From contig JBGPOP010000010.1 of assembly GCA_041488095.1 (NCBI GenBank), positions 1 to 64,000 of the forward strand: a stretch of 64,000 nt of DNA. Reading direction: 5' to 3'. Origin of the DNA: DASYPQ01 sp041488095 (GTDB lineage Bacteria > Planctomycetota > UBA1135 > GCA-002686595). Both the position numbers and the translations under genes were made by a program. Of this stretch, positions 34,354 through 43,332 are shown in pieces (position 1 is the stretch's first letter; the number at the start of each line of letters is the position of its first letter). The notes below the pieces were generated by a model. The model did not search any database, had not been told where the DNA came from, and saw only the letters and a list, made by a program, of their open reading frames with translations.

Positions 34354-36246
34354 CTACCGGTGCATCTCCGGCAACACTTCGACCCGCGCCCGCTTGAGCA
34401 GGGCGTTGCGGTAGCCGGCGAGGTCGGCGAGCGAGGGGCGCTCGGCGGAGAGCTCCCGCTCGAGCTCCTTCTCGACCTCCTCGAAGGTCACCTGGCGCAC
34501 GGACGCGACCTGGAAGATCAGCCAGTCGTGGCCGTGGAGATGCGGATCGGTGACCTCCCCGGTTTTCAGCGCCTGCACGGCGGACGAGATCCCGTCGGGC
34601 CACTGGTCGGGTCGGAAGCGGCCGGGCAGGGCGCCGCCCTGCTCACGGGTGCTGGCATCCTCGCTGGTCGCTCGCGCGAGCGCGGCGAACTCTTCGCCGC
34701 TTCGCGCGCGCACCACGAGCGCCTCCGCGTGCCGGCGCGTCGTCTCCGAGGCCTCCGCCATGCGGCGATCGAGCTCGTCGCGCGTCAGGTCGGGCCCCGG
34801 GTCCGGGGGACGGATCGCGAGCTCGATCATCCGCACCTCGACGCGTCGTCCGGACTCGCCGTAGGTGTCCGCGAAGCGCGCCCGCACGTCCGCAGGACGG
34901 ACCTCGCGCTCGCGCTGGAACATCTTCTCCGTGAGCAGGTCGATGCGCGTGCGCCAGGCGATATCGCGCAGGAACGCATCCTCGCTGCGGCCGCCGAGAT
35001 CGAGGTAGGCGACCCATGCCTCGCGGTCGCCGTGGTAGCCGCCATCGATCAGGGCTTGGACGTACTCTCGCGTCCGGGCGGCGACCTGCCCTTCATCGAC
35101 CTCGACGCCTTCCGCACGCGCCTTCCTGCGCACGAGCCACTCCTCGGCGAAGCGGTCGACCAGCGTCTCCCCGATCGTGTCGACGAGCCAGCGCGCGTAC
35201 TCGCCGCGGCCCACGGTCTCGCCGTCGATCCGCAGGACCGGATCGAGCGCGCCGGGCCACTCGCCTTCCCGCGGGCTCGCGAGCAGTTCGGGCAGCACCT
35301 GCACAAAGGCGCCGTCCGCGAGACGGTCCTGGACCATCCCCACCTCGTAGGGTTCGGGCCCGCGCGCGAGGAGGTCGGCCTCGATCTCCCGCCGCACGCT
35401 CTCGAGCGGCGTCGCCTGCACCGAACGCAGCTCGACGATCCACCATCCCCCGCGCGCGTAGGTCGGCTCCAGGATTCCGCCGGGAGCGAGAGCCTCGAGC
35501 GCGTCGAGGAAGGAGTGCGGCCAGCCGAAGTGGCTGAAGCCCCCGCTGGGGACGCCGCGGTGATCGCGCGTGTCGGGGTCGTCGCTGTAGCGCGAGGCGA
35601 GCAGGCCGAAGTCCTCTCCCGCGAGCGCGCGCTCGCGCACCGTGAGCGCCTTCTCGCGCACCTCCTCCATCGCCTTCTTGCGGCCGGCTTCCCACTCCTC
35701 GCGCGTCGCCCGGGGCGGGCTGTCGACGACGACCTTGAACTGGATCATCCGGAGGTCGTAGCGGCGGCCCCTGCGGCCGTGGCGCAGCTCCCACTCGCGC
35801 TCGATCACGTACTCGGGCACCACGCGGTCGAGCGCGGCGATGGCCCGCGCTTCGAGCTCCGGGCGCATCTCGACGATCCTCTGTCGGCGCACGCCCGCCT
35901 CGCTGCGGCCGGTGCGCGAGAGCTCCGCGAGCCATTCCTCCCGGCTGCCGAGGAACGCGCCGGTGATGCGCTCCCGGAACTGCGCCTCGACGGCGCGCTC
36001 GATCCGCGCCTGGGGCAGTTCGAGGCCCAGGCGCTTCGCCTCGCGATCGACCACCCAGTATTTCAGGGCGAAGTCGCGCGCCTGGTGCTCGCCCTGCGTC
36101 GAGAGGAGCCACCGCCCGTACTCGTCGCCCCCGATGGCTTCGCCGTCGATGCGCAGGAACGGAGCGGAACCGCCTGACGCAGAGGTCGTTTCCTGGGGGG
36201 CGGTCGCCGCACCACCGAGCGGCAGGCTCAGGAGGAGCGCCAGCAT
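34354..36246 (-). CDS. Exported parvulin-type peptidyl-prolyl isomerase with internal duplication
   Basis: 630 residues. A signal peptide (MLALLLSLPLGGAATA) is followed by two copies of a SurA-like unit: the first begins LRIDGEAIGGDEYGRWLL, the second LRIDGETVGRGEYARWLV, ~320 residues later. Each has a helical chaperone part and a parvulin (PpiC) domain with phrases such as SDDPDTRDHRGVPSGGFSHFG and SEDASTREQGGALPGRF. Such proteins fold outer-membrane or secreted proteins. The ATG at 36246 is used; GTG at 36276 would add ten residues. It is divergent from the GT-C gene. Confidence 0.85.
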   Translation of the reverse strand: MLALLLSLPLGGAATAPQETTSASGGSAPFLRIDGEAIGGDEYGRWLLSTQGEHQARDFALKYWVVDREAKRLGLELPQARIERAVEAQFRERITGAFLGSREEWLAELSRTGRSEAGVRRQRIVEMRPELEARAIAALDRVVPEYVIEREWELRHGRRGRRYDLRMIQFKVVVDSPPRATREEWEAGRKKAMEEVREKALTVRERALAGEDFGLLASRYSDDPDTRDHRGVPSGGFSHFGWPHSFLDALEALAPGGILEPTYARGGWWIVELRSVQATPLESVRREIEADLLARGPEPYEVGMVQDRLADGAFVQVLPELLASPREGEWPGALDPVLRIDGETVGRGEYARWLVDTIGETLVDRFAEEWLVRRKARAEGVEVDEGQVAARTREYVQALIDGGYHGDREAWVAYLDLGGRSEDAFLRDIAWRTRIDLLTEKMFQREREVRPADVRARFADTYGESGRRVEVRMIELAIRPPDPGPDLTRDELDRRMAEASETTRRHAEALVVRARSGEEFAALARATSEDASTREQGGALPGRFRPDQWPDGISSAVQALKTGEVTDPHLHGHDWLIFQVASVRQVTFEEVEKELERELSAERPSLADLAGYRNALLKRARVEVLPEMHR

Positions 36247-36301
36247 CGCGAAGAGTATGTCATACCCGCCACGCACCGCCGGTCGCTATCCTCCGCGCGC
36301 G

Positions 36302-38221
36302 GTGGCAGGGGAAGCTCGCTCCACGGTGCACGAGGATCCGTTCCGAGCGCGGGCGATCGGGTGGCTCTGCGCGCTGCTCCTCGTGGTCCTCGGATCGTTC
36401 CTGCGCATCCATGCCGCGCTCGGCGATCCGAACTTCGACGCCGCGAATCCGGAGGGGATGCTCAAGAGCGATCCCGGTCTCCTGTACTACTTCACGGGGC
36501 GCATCCTGGCCGCGCACGGATCGCCGCCGGGCGATTTTCGTGCTGATCCGCGCGTCGAGCACCCCGAAGCGACGGACGTGCCCGCGACGTTCGCGGTCGG
36601 CCAGGAGTTCGCGGTCGCCTGGGGCTACCTGCTCTTCGGCCGCGGGATGCCGCTGCACGTCTTCTGCGTCTGGATCATGGGCATCTGGGCGAGCCTCGCG
36701 GCGCTGGCCGTGTACGCGCTCGCGGCGGAGATCTCGGGCAGCGCCCTGTGGGCCGTGCTCGCGGCCGTGCTCTACTCGGCCATGCCCGCGAACTACCGCA
36801 CGGTCGGCTGGATCCTGATGAACGAGGACTTCAGCGTGCCCTGGTTCGCCCTGCACCTCTGGCTCCTCGCCCGCGCGGCCCGCGTGCGGACGCCGGTCTC
36901 GATCCTGCTCGCGAGCATCCCGCTCGGCGTCGCCGTCTCGACCTGGCACGCGATGAGCTTCTTCATCTCGCTCGAGGCCGTGTGCGTCTTCGCCTGGTTC
37001 CTGCGCACGGGTCGGAACCCGCTCGCGGCGCGTGGCGCGTGGATCCTTCCCGTGACGCTGCTCGCGTTCTCCGTGGGGGTCCCCGTCCTGCGGAGCACGG
37101 TCTTCGCCCTCTCGCTCCCGATGCAGGTCGTGCTCGCGCTTTGGGCGGCGGCGATCTGGAAGGGAACGGGTGCGCGCTTCGTGGCGCTCGTGGCCTGGGC
37201 CTTCGCGCTGGCTGCGTCGATCTCGTGGTCGCGCCTCTCGGGCGGCGGGATCGGCGAATACGGGCACGTCTTCGCGCTCATGTGGGAGAAGGTCAGCCAC
37301 CTCGGGCGGCTGCCCGAGGATCCGGGCGCGCTCCCCGTCGAGGTGCGCCTGATGTGGCAGGGCCCGTTCGGGACCCTCGATCCGGTGGAGGGCTTGCGCC
37401 TCCTCGGGCTGGGGATCCTGCCTCTGGTGCCGGCCGGCTGGGCTGTCGTGCGTGCGGCGCGCTCCAGCGATCTGCGCGGAGGCGACGAGCGGAGGATCCT
37501 CGCCTGCGCGCTCGCGTGCCTCTCGATCCCGGTCGCTTGGCTCGTCGAGCGCACGGTTCTCCTGCCGGGACTCCTGCTTCCTGTCGTCGGCGCCGCGGTG
37601 GCCTCGCGACCGGTCACCTCGCGCTTCATCGCGCGAGGCTTGGTTCCAGGGCTCGCGTGCGCGGCCGGGCTCGTGCAGGGATGGTACTGCGTCGACCGCA
37701 TCGAAGGCCGTCTGATCTCCTGGTACCTGCCGCCTCAGCGTCAGGCCGAGATCGCCGAGCTGGTCGCGCAGGTCCCGCATCTCGTCCCCGAGGGCGAGGC
37801 GATCGCCGCGGACTTCATGAACTCGACCGCGATCCTCGCGCACACCGGTCATCCGATCGTGTTCCAGCCCAAGTGGGAGACGAAACGGAGCCGCGAGAGG
37901 GCCGCGGAGTTCCTGAGCGTCTTCTTCCACGGCACACCGGACGAGATGCGCAGGCTGCTGCTCGGGAAGTACCGCTGCCGCTACGTCGTGTTCGACCGCT
38001 TCACCCTCGGGATCCTGCACGTGTCGCGCTACGTCGCGGGCATCCCCGTCACGCGCGCGGCGCCCGAGCGCGGGACCTGCGCTGCCTTCTTCCTGAGCCA
38101 GGACGCGGGGATCCTCACGGGCGTCCCGGGCTACAAGCTCCTCTACCGCAGCCCGCCGCGGATCCGGCAGAGCGACGGCTCGCCAGCGGACTTCTTCAGG
38201 CTCTACGAGCTGGAGCCGTAG
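36302..38221 (+). CDS. GT-C-fold membrane protein, STT3/oligosaccharyltransferase-like
   Basis: 639 residues. About 11-13 hydrophobic segments occupy residues 20-470, followed by a soluble C-terminal domain. The first loop (FDAANPEGMLKSDPGLLYYF) and the acidic GWILMNEDFSVPWFALHLW in the following loop resemble the metal- and substrate-binding loops of GT-C glycosyltransferases, including STT3/AglB oligosaccharyltransferases. The C-terminal WWDYG of STT3 is not evident, so lipid-linked sugar transfer to protein is a possibility and not a claim. GTG 36302 starts it; GTG 36326 is an alternative. It is divergent from the parvulin gene. Confidence 0.6.
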   Translation: MAGEARSTVHEDPFRARAIGWLCALLLVVLGSFLRIHAALGDPNFDAANPEGMLKSDPGLLYYFTGRILAAHGSPPGDFRADPRVEHPEATDVPATFAVGQEFAVAWGYLLFGRGMPLHVFCVWIMGIWASLAALAVYALAAEISGSALWAVLAAVLYSAMPANYRTVGWILMNEDFSVPWFALHLWLLARAARVRTPVSILLASIPLGVAVSTWHAMSFFISLEAVCVFAWFLRTGRNPLAARGAWILPVTLLAFSVGVPVLRSTVFALSLPMQVVLALWAAAIWKGTGARFVALVAWAFALAASISWSRLSGGGIGEYGHVFALMWEKVSHLGRLPEDPGALPVEVRLMWQGPFGTLDPVEGLRLLGLGILPLVPAGWAVVRAARSSDLRGGDERRILACALACLSIPVAWLVERTVLLPGLLLPVVGAAVASRPVTSRFIARGLVPGLACAAGLVQGWYCVDRIEGRLISWYLPPQRQAEIAELVAQVPHLVPEGEAIAADFMNSTAILAHTGHPIVFQPKWETKRSRERAAEFLSVFFHGTPDEMRRLLLGKYRCRYVVFDRFTLGILHVSRYVAGIPVTRAAPERGTCAAFFLSQDAGILTGVPGYKLLYRSPPRIRQSDGSPADFFRLYELEP

Positions 38222-38339
38222 CTGCCGCGAAAAAAGCCCTGCCCGGAAGCCCCGCTGTCCCCGGGCCTTGCGGACTCGTGGGCGAGATCGTCCGTCTGCG
38301 GCCTTTGACAGCCTGAGAGGCCTCCGCTTCACTCCCACC

Positions 38340-38963
38340 ATGTTCAACGTGCTCCCCAGGGAACAGGTCTTCTTCGACCTGTTCGAGAAGGCCGCCGGCA
38401 ACGCCCACGAGTGCACCACGGCGCTGGTCGAGTTCCTCGACCGCTATGACGACCTCGCCGGACGCGCGCGCAAGGTCAAGGACCTCGAGCACGTCGGCGA
38501 CGAGCTGACCCACGAGATGATCGAGCGGCTGAACCAGACCTTCATCACGCCGATCGACCGCGAGGACATCCACGAGCTCGCCTGCCGCGTCGACGACATC
38601 CTCGACCTGGTCGACACCGCGGTCGATCGGATCGTGCTGTTCAAGATCGACAAGCCGATCCAGGCTTCCAAGGACCTGGCGCTGTGCCTCGTCCGCTCGA
38701 CCGCGGTGATCCGCGACACGATGCCGCTTCTGCGAAACATGAAGGATGCCAACGTGGTGCGCCAGAAGGTGCGCGAGGTGCACCGCCTGGAGAACGAGGC
38801 CGACCGGATCGAGCGCCAGGCCCTGGCCGCGCTGTTCGAGAACGGCTCGGATCCCAAGTACATCATCAAGTGGATGAGCATCATCGAGACGCTCGAGACC
38901 GCGACCGACCGCTGCGAGGACGTCGCCAACGTCATCGAAGGGATCGTCCTGAAGAATGTCTGA
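38340..38963 (+). CDS. DUF47/PhoU-like phosphate transport regulator
   Basis: 207 residues, all helical, of the DUF47 (PhoU-related) family: FFDLFEKAAGNAHECTTAL, VKDLEHVGDELTHEMIERL, FITPIDREDIHELACRVDDILDLVD. These proteins bind metal through Asp/Glu-rich helices and control the Pit transporter encoded next to them. Its last codons overlap the pit start by 8 nt, so the two are translated together. ATG at 38340; no clear ribosome binding site. Confidence 0.92.
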   Translation: MFNVLPREQVFFDLFEKAAGNAHECTTALVEFLDRYDDLAGRARKVKDLEHVGDELTHEMIERLNQTFITPIDREDIHELACRVDDILDLVDTAVDRIVLFKIDKPIQASKDLALCLVRSTAVIRDTMPLLRNMKDANVVRQKVREVHRLENEADRIERQALAALFENGSDPKYIIKWMSIIETLETATDRCEDVANVIEGIVLKNV

Positions 38964-39960
38964 ACCCTGGCTGGTGTGGTCGATCATCGGCCTGGCGTTG
39001 GCGTTCGACTACATCAACGGTTTCCATGACGCGGCCAACTCGATCGCCACCGTCGTCTCGACTCGGGTGCTCTCTCCGCGCATGGCCGTGGCCTGGGCGG
39101 CGTTCTTCAATTTCGTGGCGTTCCTGTTCTTCGGCTTGCACGTGGCCAAGACGATCGGGAAGGGCACCGTGGACCCGGAGTACGTCACGCTGGCCGTGGT
39201 GACGGCGGGACTGTTCGGCGCCATCGTCTGGGACCTGCTCACCTGGTGGTGGGGCCTGCCTTCGAGCTCCTCGCACGCTCTCGTCGGCGGACTCGCGGGA
39301 GCGGCGCTCGTCCATGCGGGACCGAAGGCCCTGGTCGCCGGCGGCCTGATCAAGATCGGCATCTTCATCTTCGTCGCCCCGATCCTGGGCCTGGTCATGG
39401 GTTTCGGCTTCATGGTGGCCACGTACTGGATCATGCGCCGATCGCCGCCGACGCGGGTCAGCCGGCTCTTCAGGCGCCTGCAGCTCGTCTCGGCGGCGGC
39501 CTACAGCCTCGGGCACGGCGGGAACGATGCGCAGAAGACGATGGGCATCATCTTCGCCGTGCTGATCGCGTCCAAGAACCTGCCCTCGACGGCATCCGCG
39601 CCTCCCCTGTGGGTCGTGCTCGCGTGCCACACCGCCATGGGCCTGGGCACCTTGATGGGCGGCTGGCGCATCGTGAAAACGATGGGCCAGAAAATCTGCA
39701 AGCTGCAGCCCGTGAACGGATTCGCGGCCGAGACTGCGGGCGCGCTGACGCTCTACGGCGCGACGGCCCTGGGCATCCCCGTGTCGACGACGCACACGAT
39801 CACCGGCGCGATCGTCGGCGTGGGCGCGGCGCGCGGGCTCCACGCGGTCAAGTGGGGCGTGGCGACGCAGGTCGTGTGGGCGTGGGTGCTCACGATCCCC
39901 GCGTCGGCGGCCGTGGGCGCGGGATCGTGGTGGGTTTTCTCGCGTTTCGGATGGAGCTAG
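38956..39960 (+). CDS. pit: PiT-family inorganic phosphate transporter
   Basis: 334 residues with about ten membrane helices. The two conserved family repeats are present: GFHDAANSIATVVSTRVL near the N-terminus, and SLGHGGNDAQKTMG in the middle. SSSSHALVGGLAG and PVSTTHTITGAIVG are the paired half-repeats. PiT permeases take up metal-phosphate with protons or sodium. It is shorter than E. coli PitA and of the DUF47-linked type. It ends just before a strong convergent hairpin. Confidence 0.93.
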   Translation: MSEPWLVWSIIGLALAFDYINGFHDAANSIATVVSTRVLSPRMAVAWAAFFNFVAFLFFGLHVAKTIGKGTVDPEYVTLAVVTAGLFGAIVWDLLTWWWGLPSSSSHALVGGLAGAALVHAGPKALVAGGLIKIGIFIFVAPILGLVMGFGFMVATYWIMRRSPPTRVSRLFRRLQLVSAAAYSLGHGGNDAQKTMGIIFAVLIASKNLPSTASAPPLWVVLACHTAMGLGTLMGGWRIVKTMGQKICKLQPVNGFAAETAGALTLYGATALGIPVSTTHTITGAIVGVGAARGLHAVKWGVATQVVWAWVLTIPASAAVGAGSWWVFSRFGWS

Positions 39961-39971
39961 CACGCTGAGAA

Positions 39972-40010
39972 CGGCTGCTGCCGCCGTCCCGACCCATCCG
40001 GCAGCGGCTG
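39972..40010. terminator. 12-bp hairpin between convergent pit and sulfatase genes
   Basis: The arms CGGCTGCTGCCG (39972-39983) and CGGCAGCGGCTG (39999-40010) pair over twelve positions, including two G-U wobbles, with a 15-nt loop. It lies between the pit stop (39960) and the convergent stop at 40026, so it may terminate both. Confidence 0.5.
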
Positions 40011-40025
40011 CTCGACGTCAGGACG

Positions 40026-41531
40026 TCAGTGCTTCTCGTCGTGGTCGCCGTCCACGTACCCGAGCTTCTTCAGCAGGCGCATCTGCTCTTCGCCGACGGT
40101 CATCGCCTTGAGACGCGGCGAGCGGGCGCGCCACGCGGCGATCTCGCGGGTCAGGCGCTCCTTCTCCTGCGGCTCCTTTTCGGCGATGTCAACCTCCTCG
40201 CGGGGGTCACTCTTGAGGTCGTGCATCTCCACGGGATCCGGCGCGCCCTCCGGGAGCAGAAAGAATCGCCGCGGATGGAGGATCAGCTTCTTCGCAGCGG
40301 CCTCGACGACCGCGTTCGTCTCGTGCCCGTAGGCAAAGACCTGCTCGCGCCCGGGCTCGAGCCCACCCCACAGGCTGCGCCCCTCGAGGCCCTTCCGCGA
40401 TGGAAGTCCGAGCGCGTCGAGGACCGTGGCGAAGATGTCCAGGTTGGCGGTGAGTCCGGTGCGCACGGCACCGCTCGGCATCCCCGGTCCCGCCACGATC
40501 AGCGGCGTGTTCCACAGGTCCTCGTAGTACCAGGGCCGATGCCCGCATCCGAACAGGTCGAGCACGCCCTTCGGCAGGCGGCCGTACTTGTCGAGGATGC
40601 TCTTGACGATCAAGGGCTGCTGGGGATGCTCGTACAGCATCTCGCCGTGGTCCGCGCACAGGATCACGAGCGTGTTCTCGAGATCGCCACCGTGGTCGAG
40701 CTCGGCCAGGATGCGGCCGACTCCGTCGTCCACGGCAAAGACTTCGCCGTCGTAGCGGTTGCTCTCCTCGGTCGCCTGCGTCACGGCCTGCTCGAGCGAC
40801 GGCGTGGCGGGATCCGGGGAGAGATCGGAGGCCCTCGCTTGCATCGCTTCCAGGCGCTCGATCAGGCGCTCCTGGTCGAGCCGCGGGCCGTGGAAGACGT
40901 CGTGAGCTGCATCGGGCTCGTAGGGTTGGTGTGGATCGATGAACTGCACCCAGGCAAAGAAGGGCTTGACCTTCTCCCCTCCCTCCGCGCGATGTCGCCG
41001 CGCCTCGTGCCATCCCACGAAATGCCCGGCCAGGGTGACCGCGTCGGCGCTGGCCGGGGCCTCGTACACGTCGTAGCCGCGCCCGAAGCCCGAAGCCTTC
41101 CCGAGCACCCCGTTGGCCACGAACCCCGCGGTCTCGAGACCGCTCTCGTGAAGAGCCTCGCCCAGGGTCGGCGCGCCGGGCGGAAGAGCCTTCACTTCCT
41201 CGACCACGCTCGCGCCGGTCATCATCGAGACCATCGACGGCAGGGTCCAGCACGCCTGGGAGTAGTTGCGCCGGTACAGGGTCCCGCGGCTCGCCAGACG
41301 ATCGATGTTGGGCGATGTGGGACGCGGGTAGCCGTAGCAAGACAGGCGGTTCGACCTCAGCGTGTCCACGACCAGGAGCAGGACGTTCCTGGGGTGAGGC
41401 CGTGAAGCCAGCCCGGACGCCGGGGCACCACGCGAGTGCAGCAGGGCTGCAGCACCAGCGAGGAGGACCAGAGCCGTCGCGGTCCACGCGAGGGTGAAGA
41501 CCCTCATCCTGCCCGATTCGCGCACCGCCAT
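40026..41531 (-). CDS. Membrane-anchored sulfatase-fold phosphoesterase
   Basis: 501 residues. One N-terminal hydrophobic segment (TLAWTATALVLLAGAAALL) precedes an alkaline-phosphatase/sulfatase-fold domain: VLLLVVDTLRSNRLSCYGY, SPNIDRLASRG, then WTLPSMVSMMTG and a late ILCADHGEMLYEH with metal ligands. The formylglycine motif CxPxR of true sulfatases is missing; the nucleophile position appears to be Thr in WTLPS. It may hydrolyse phosphate esters or transfer phosphoethanolamine-type groups. It follows pdxA by 59 nt on the same strand. Confidence 0.8.
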   Translation of the reverse strand: MAVRESGRMRVFTLAWTATALVLLAGAAALLHSRGAPASGLASRPHPRNVLLLVVDTLRSNRLSCYGYPRPTSPNIDRLASRGTLYRRNYSQACWTLPSMVSMMTGASVVEEVKALPPGAPTLGEALHESGLETAGFVANGVLGKASGFGRGYDVYEAPASADAVTLAGHFVGWHEARRHRAEGGEKVKPFFAWVQFIDPHQPYEPDAAHDVFHGPRLDQERLIERLEAMQARASDLSPDPATPSLEQAVTQATEESNRYDGEVFAVDDGVGRILAELDHGGDLENTLVILCADHGEMLYEHPQQPLIVKSILDKYGRLPKGVLDLFGCGHRPWYYEDLWNTPLIVAGPGMPSGAVRTGLTANLDIFATVLDALGLPSRKGLEGRSLWGGLEPGREQVFAYGHETNAVVEAAAKKLILHPRRFFLLPEGAPDPVEMHDLKSDPREEVDIAEKEPQEKERLTREIAAWRARSPRLKAMTVGEEQMRLLKKLGYVDGDHDEKH

Positions 41532-41590
41532 GACCCCGATCCGGAAGGGTAGCACGGGGGCGCGCTGCTCGCCGACGGGGTTCGGAGCGC

Positions 41591-42586
41591 TCAGGCCCGC
41601 TTCGGGACACCGAGCCCGGCCGACCTGGCCCACTCCGCCGCCTGCGAGAGAGCCGCGATCAGGTTTGCGGGCGAGGCGATTCCCCGTCCGGCGATGTCGA
41701 AGGCGGTGCCGTGCACCGGGCTGACGCGCAGGTAGGGCAGGCCCGCGACGAGCGTGACGCCGCCGTCCTGCGAGAGGAGCTTGATCGGGATGAAAGCCTG
41801 ATCGTGGTAGAGCGCGAGCACGCCGTCGAAATCGCCCCGCGAACCCTCCAGGAAGACCGTGTCCGGCGAGCGCGGGCCCGACACGTCGATGCCGCGGCGG
41901 CGCGCAGATTCGACGGCGGGGCGCAGGATCTCCTCGTCCTCGCCCCCGAGGATCCCCCCCTCGCCCGCGTGGGGATTGAGGCCCGCGAGCGCGAGGTGCG
42001 GCGACACGATCCCGAACCTGCGCAGGCTCTCGTCGAGGAGCGCGAGGTGGTCGAGCACCCGCTCCGTCGTGATCTCCCGGATCGCGCGGCTCAGCGGCAT
42101 GTGCCGCGTGAGCAGCATGACGCGCAGACGGCCAGCGACCGCGAGCATCTCGAAGCGTGCGACGCCGGACCAGCGGCCGAGCAGCTCGGTCTGGCCCTCG
42201 ACCTCCTCACCCGCGAGGTGCAAAGCCTGCTTGCTCACCGGGCAGGTGACGAGTGCGTCGACCCGCCCTTCGATCGCGAGTTGGTGTCCGGCGCGCAGCG
42301 CGTCGATCGCAGCGCGCCCGCACTCCGCCTGCACCGCACCCATGCGCCAGCTCGACGGTCCGCGCGTGTCGAGCCATGCCGTTTCGAGAGCGTCACCGGA
42401 GGCGTCCGCGCGCGGCACGTCCGCAGGACGCAGCTTCGCCGGCCCGATGAGCACGAGCCTCACCCGCTCGCGGACGCCAGCGTCGCGGAGAGCTGCGAGT
42501 GCGATCTCGGGCCCGATGCCAGCCGGATCGCCGAGCGTCAGGGCTATCAGCGGTCTGGCCCGCTTGTCTGCCAAGGGACGCGCCAT
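41591..42586 (-). CDS. pdxA: 4-hydroxythreonine-4-phosphate dehydrogenase
   Basis: 331 residues. PdxA oxidises 4-phosphohydroxy-L-threonine in the DXP-dependent route to pyridoxal phosphate, using NAD and a divalent metal. Clear motifs are LTLGDPAGIGPEI at the start, TRHMPL (metal His), LNPHAGEGG and YHDQAFIPIK, then HGTAFDIAGRG near the end. Length is normal. It is not next to pdxJ; it sits downstream of the sigma/anti-sigma/exported-protein genes (80-nt gap) and upstream of the sulfatase-fold gene. Confidence 0.95.
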   Translation of the reverse strand: MARPLADKRARPLIALTLGDPAGIGPEIALAALRDAGVRERVRLVLIGPAKLRPADVPRADASGDALETAWLDTRGPSSWRMGAVQAECGRAAIDALRAGHQLAIEGRVDALVTCPVSKQALHLAGEEVEGQTELLGRWSGVARFEMLAVAGRLRVMLLTRHMPLSRAIREITTERVLDHLALLDESLRRFGIVSPHLALAGLNPHAGEGGILGGEDEEILRPAVESARRRGIDVSGPRSPDTVFLEGSRGDFDGVLALYHDQAFIPIKLLSQDGGVTLVAGLPYLRVSPVHGTAFDIAGRGIASPANLIAALSQAAEWARSAGLGVPKRA

Positions 42587-42666
42587 GGATCGCGGATTCT
42601 AGTCCCGGAAGCGACTCCGCCCCGGCCGAGAGGCCGAGGCGGAGAGGTTCCGAAGGAGTCCAGGGG

Positions 42667-43332
42667 TCAGTAGGACTGGCCGAGGATCACGAGATCGGCC
42701 GTCGCCGCGACGGTGTGCGCGCTGTGCCCTCCCGTTCTCCCGGTGACCAGGATTTGGAGAGGGTCGTGATCCAGGGTGCCGCTCGAGAGCATCGAACCCA
42801 CGGGAAGCGGCAGCAGTCCAGGGTGGAAGCGGACAATTCGCGGCGCGCTCTGTCCCTGGGTGAGGGTGGCCCGCCCCATGCCGAAGCTCGCCGGCACCGC
42901 GATGCCAACGTCGATCGGCATGGTGATCGCGAGGTCGCGCACGAGCGCCACGAACACGTCGCCGTGGAAGGCCAAGCGCAGTCGCTCGGTCTGCGGATCG
43001 ATGACCTGGACGCTCACGAAACCGTGGCCGCGAGCGCCCCGGATGACGGTGGCGAGATCGTCGGCTGTGCCCTCCAGGTAGAAAGCGGGCTGGGTGCCGC
43101 GCCAGTTGCGAGTGAACGGCAGATGGATGCTGCCGCCCACGAGCGGAAGCGTGCCGACGGTCTCGTCGCCGCCGCTCGAGTAGTCGCCGTTCTGGTTTCC
43201 GGAGCCGCTTCCGCCGCGAGCCAGCGCGGGCAGCGCCACGATCAGGCAGGCGGCCAGACCGGCCAGGAAGGCCGGGGACCGTCCCCTGCCGGAGAGGTCC
43301 TTGCTGGTGTGTCTCAGAATCTTCATGGTCAT
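42667..43332 (-). CDS. Exported protein of the sigma/anti-sigma operon
   Basis: 221 residues, not recognised. An unusually long basic N-terminus leads to a signal segment (AFLAGLAACLIVALPALA), then a Gly/Ser/Asn-rich linker and a beta-rich domain (HLPFTRNWRGTQPAFYLEG, VQVIDPQTERLRLAFHGDVFVALV, ending in TVAATADLVILGQSY). The ATG overlaps the anti-sigma stop (ATGA), and GAGGAAG precedes it, so it is co-translated with the regulator and may be its signal or target. Confidence 0.7.
   Translation of the reverse strand: MTMKILRHTSKDLSGRGRSPAFLAGLAACLIVALPALARGGSGSGNQNGDYSSGGDETVGTLPLVGGSIHLPFTRNWRGTQPAFYLEGTADDLATVIRGARGHGFVSVQVIDPQTERLRLAFHGDVFVALVRDLAITMPIDVGIAVPASFGMGRATLTQGQSAPRIVRFHPGLLPLPVGSMLSSGTLDHDPLQILVTGRTGGHSAHTVAATADLVILGQSY

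Noticed and set aside
36302..38221. Firm call as oligosaccharyltransferase STT3
   Set aside because: The WWDYG motif was not found; only general GT-C features support it.
40026..41531. Classical formylglycine sulfatase
   Set aside because: The CxPxR/SxPxR activation motif is not present; the nucleophile region reads WTLPS.
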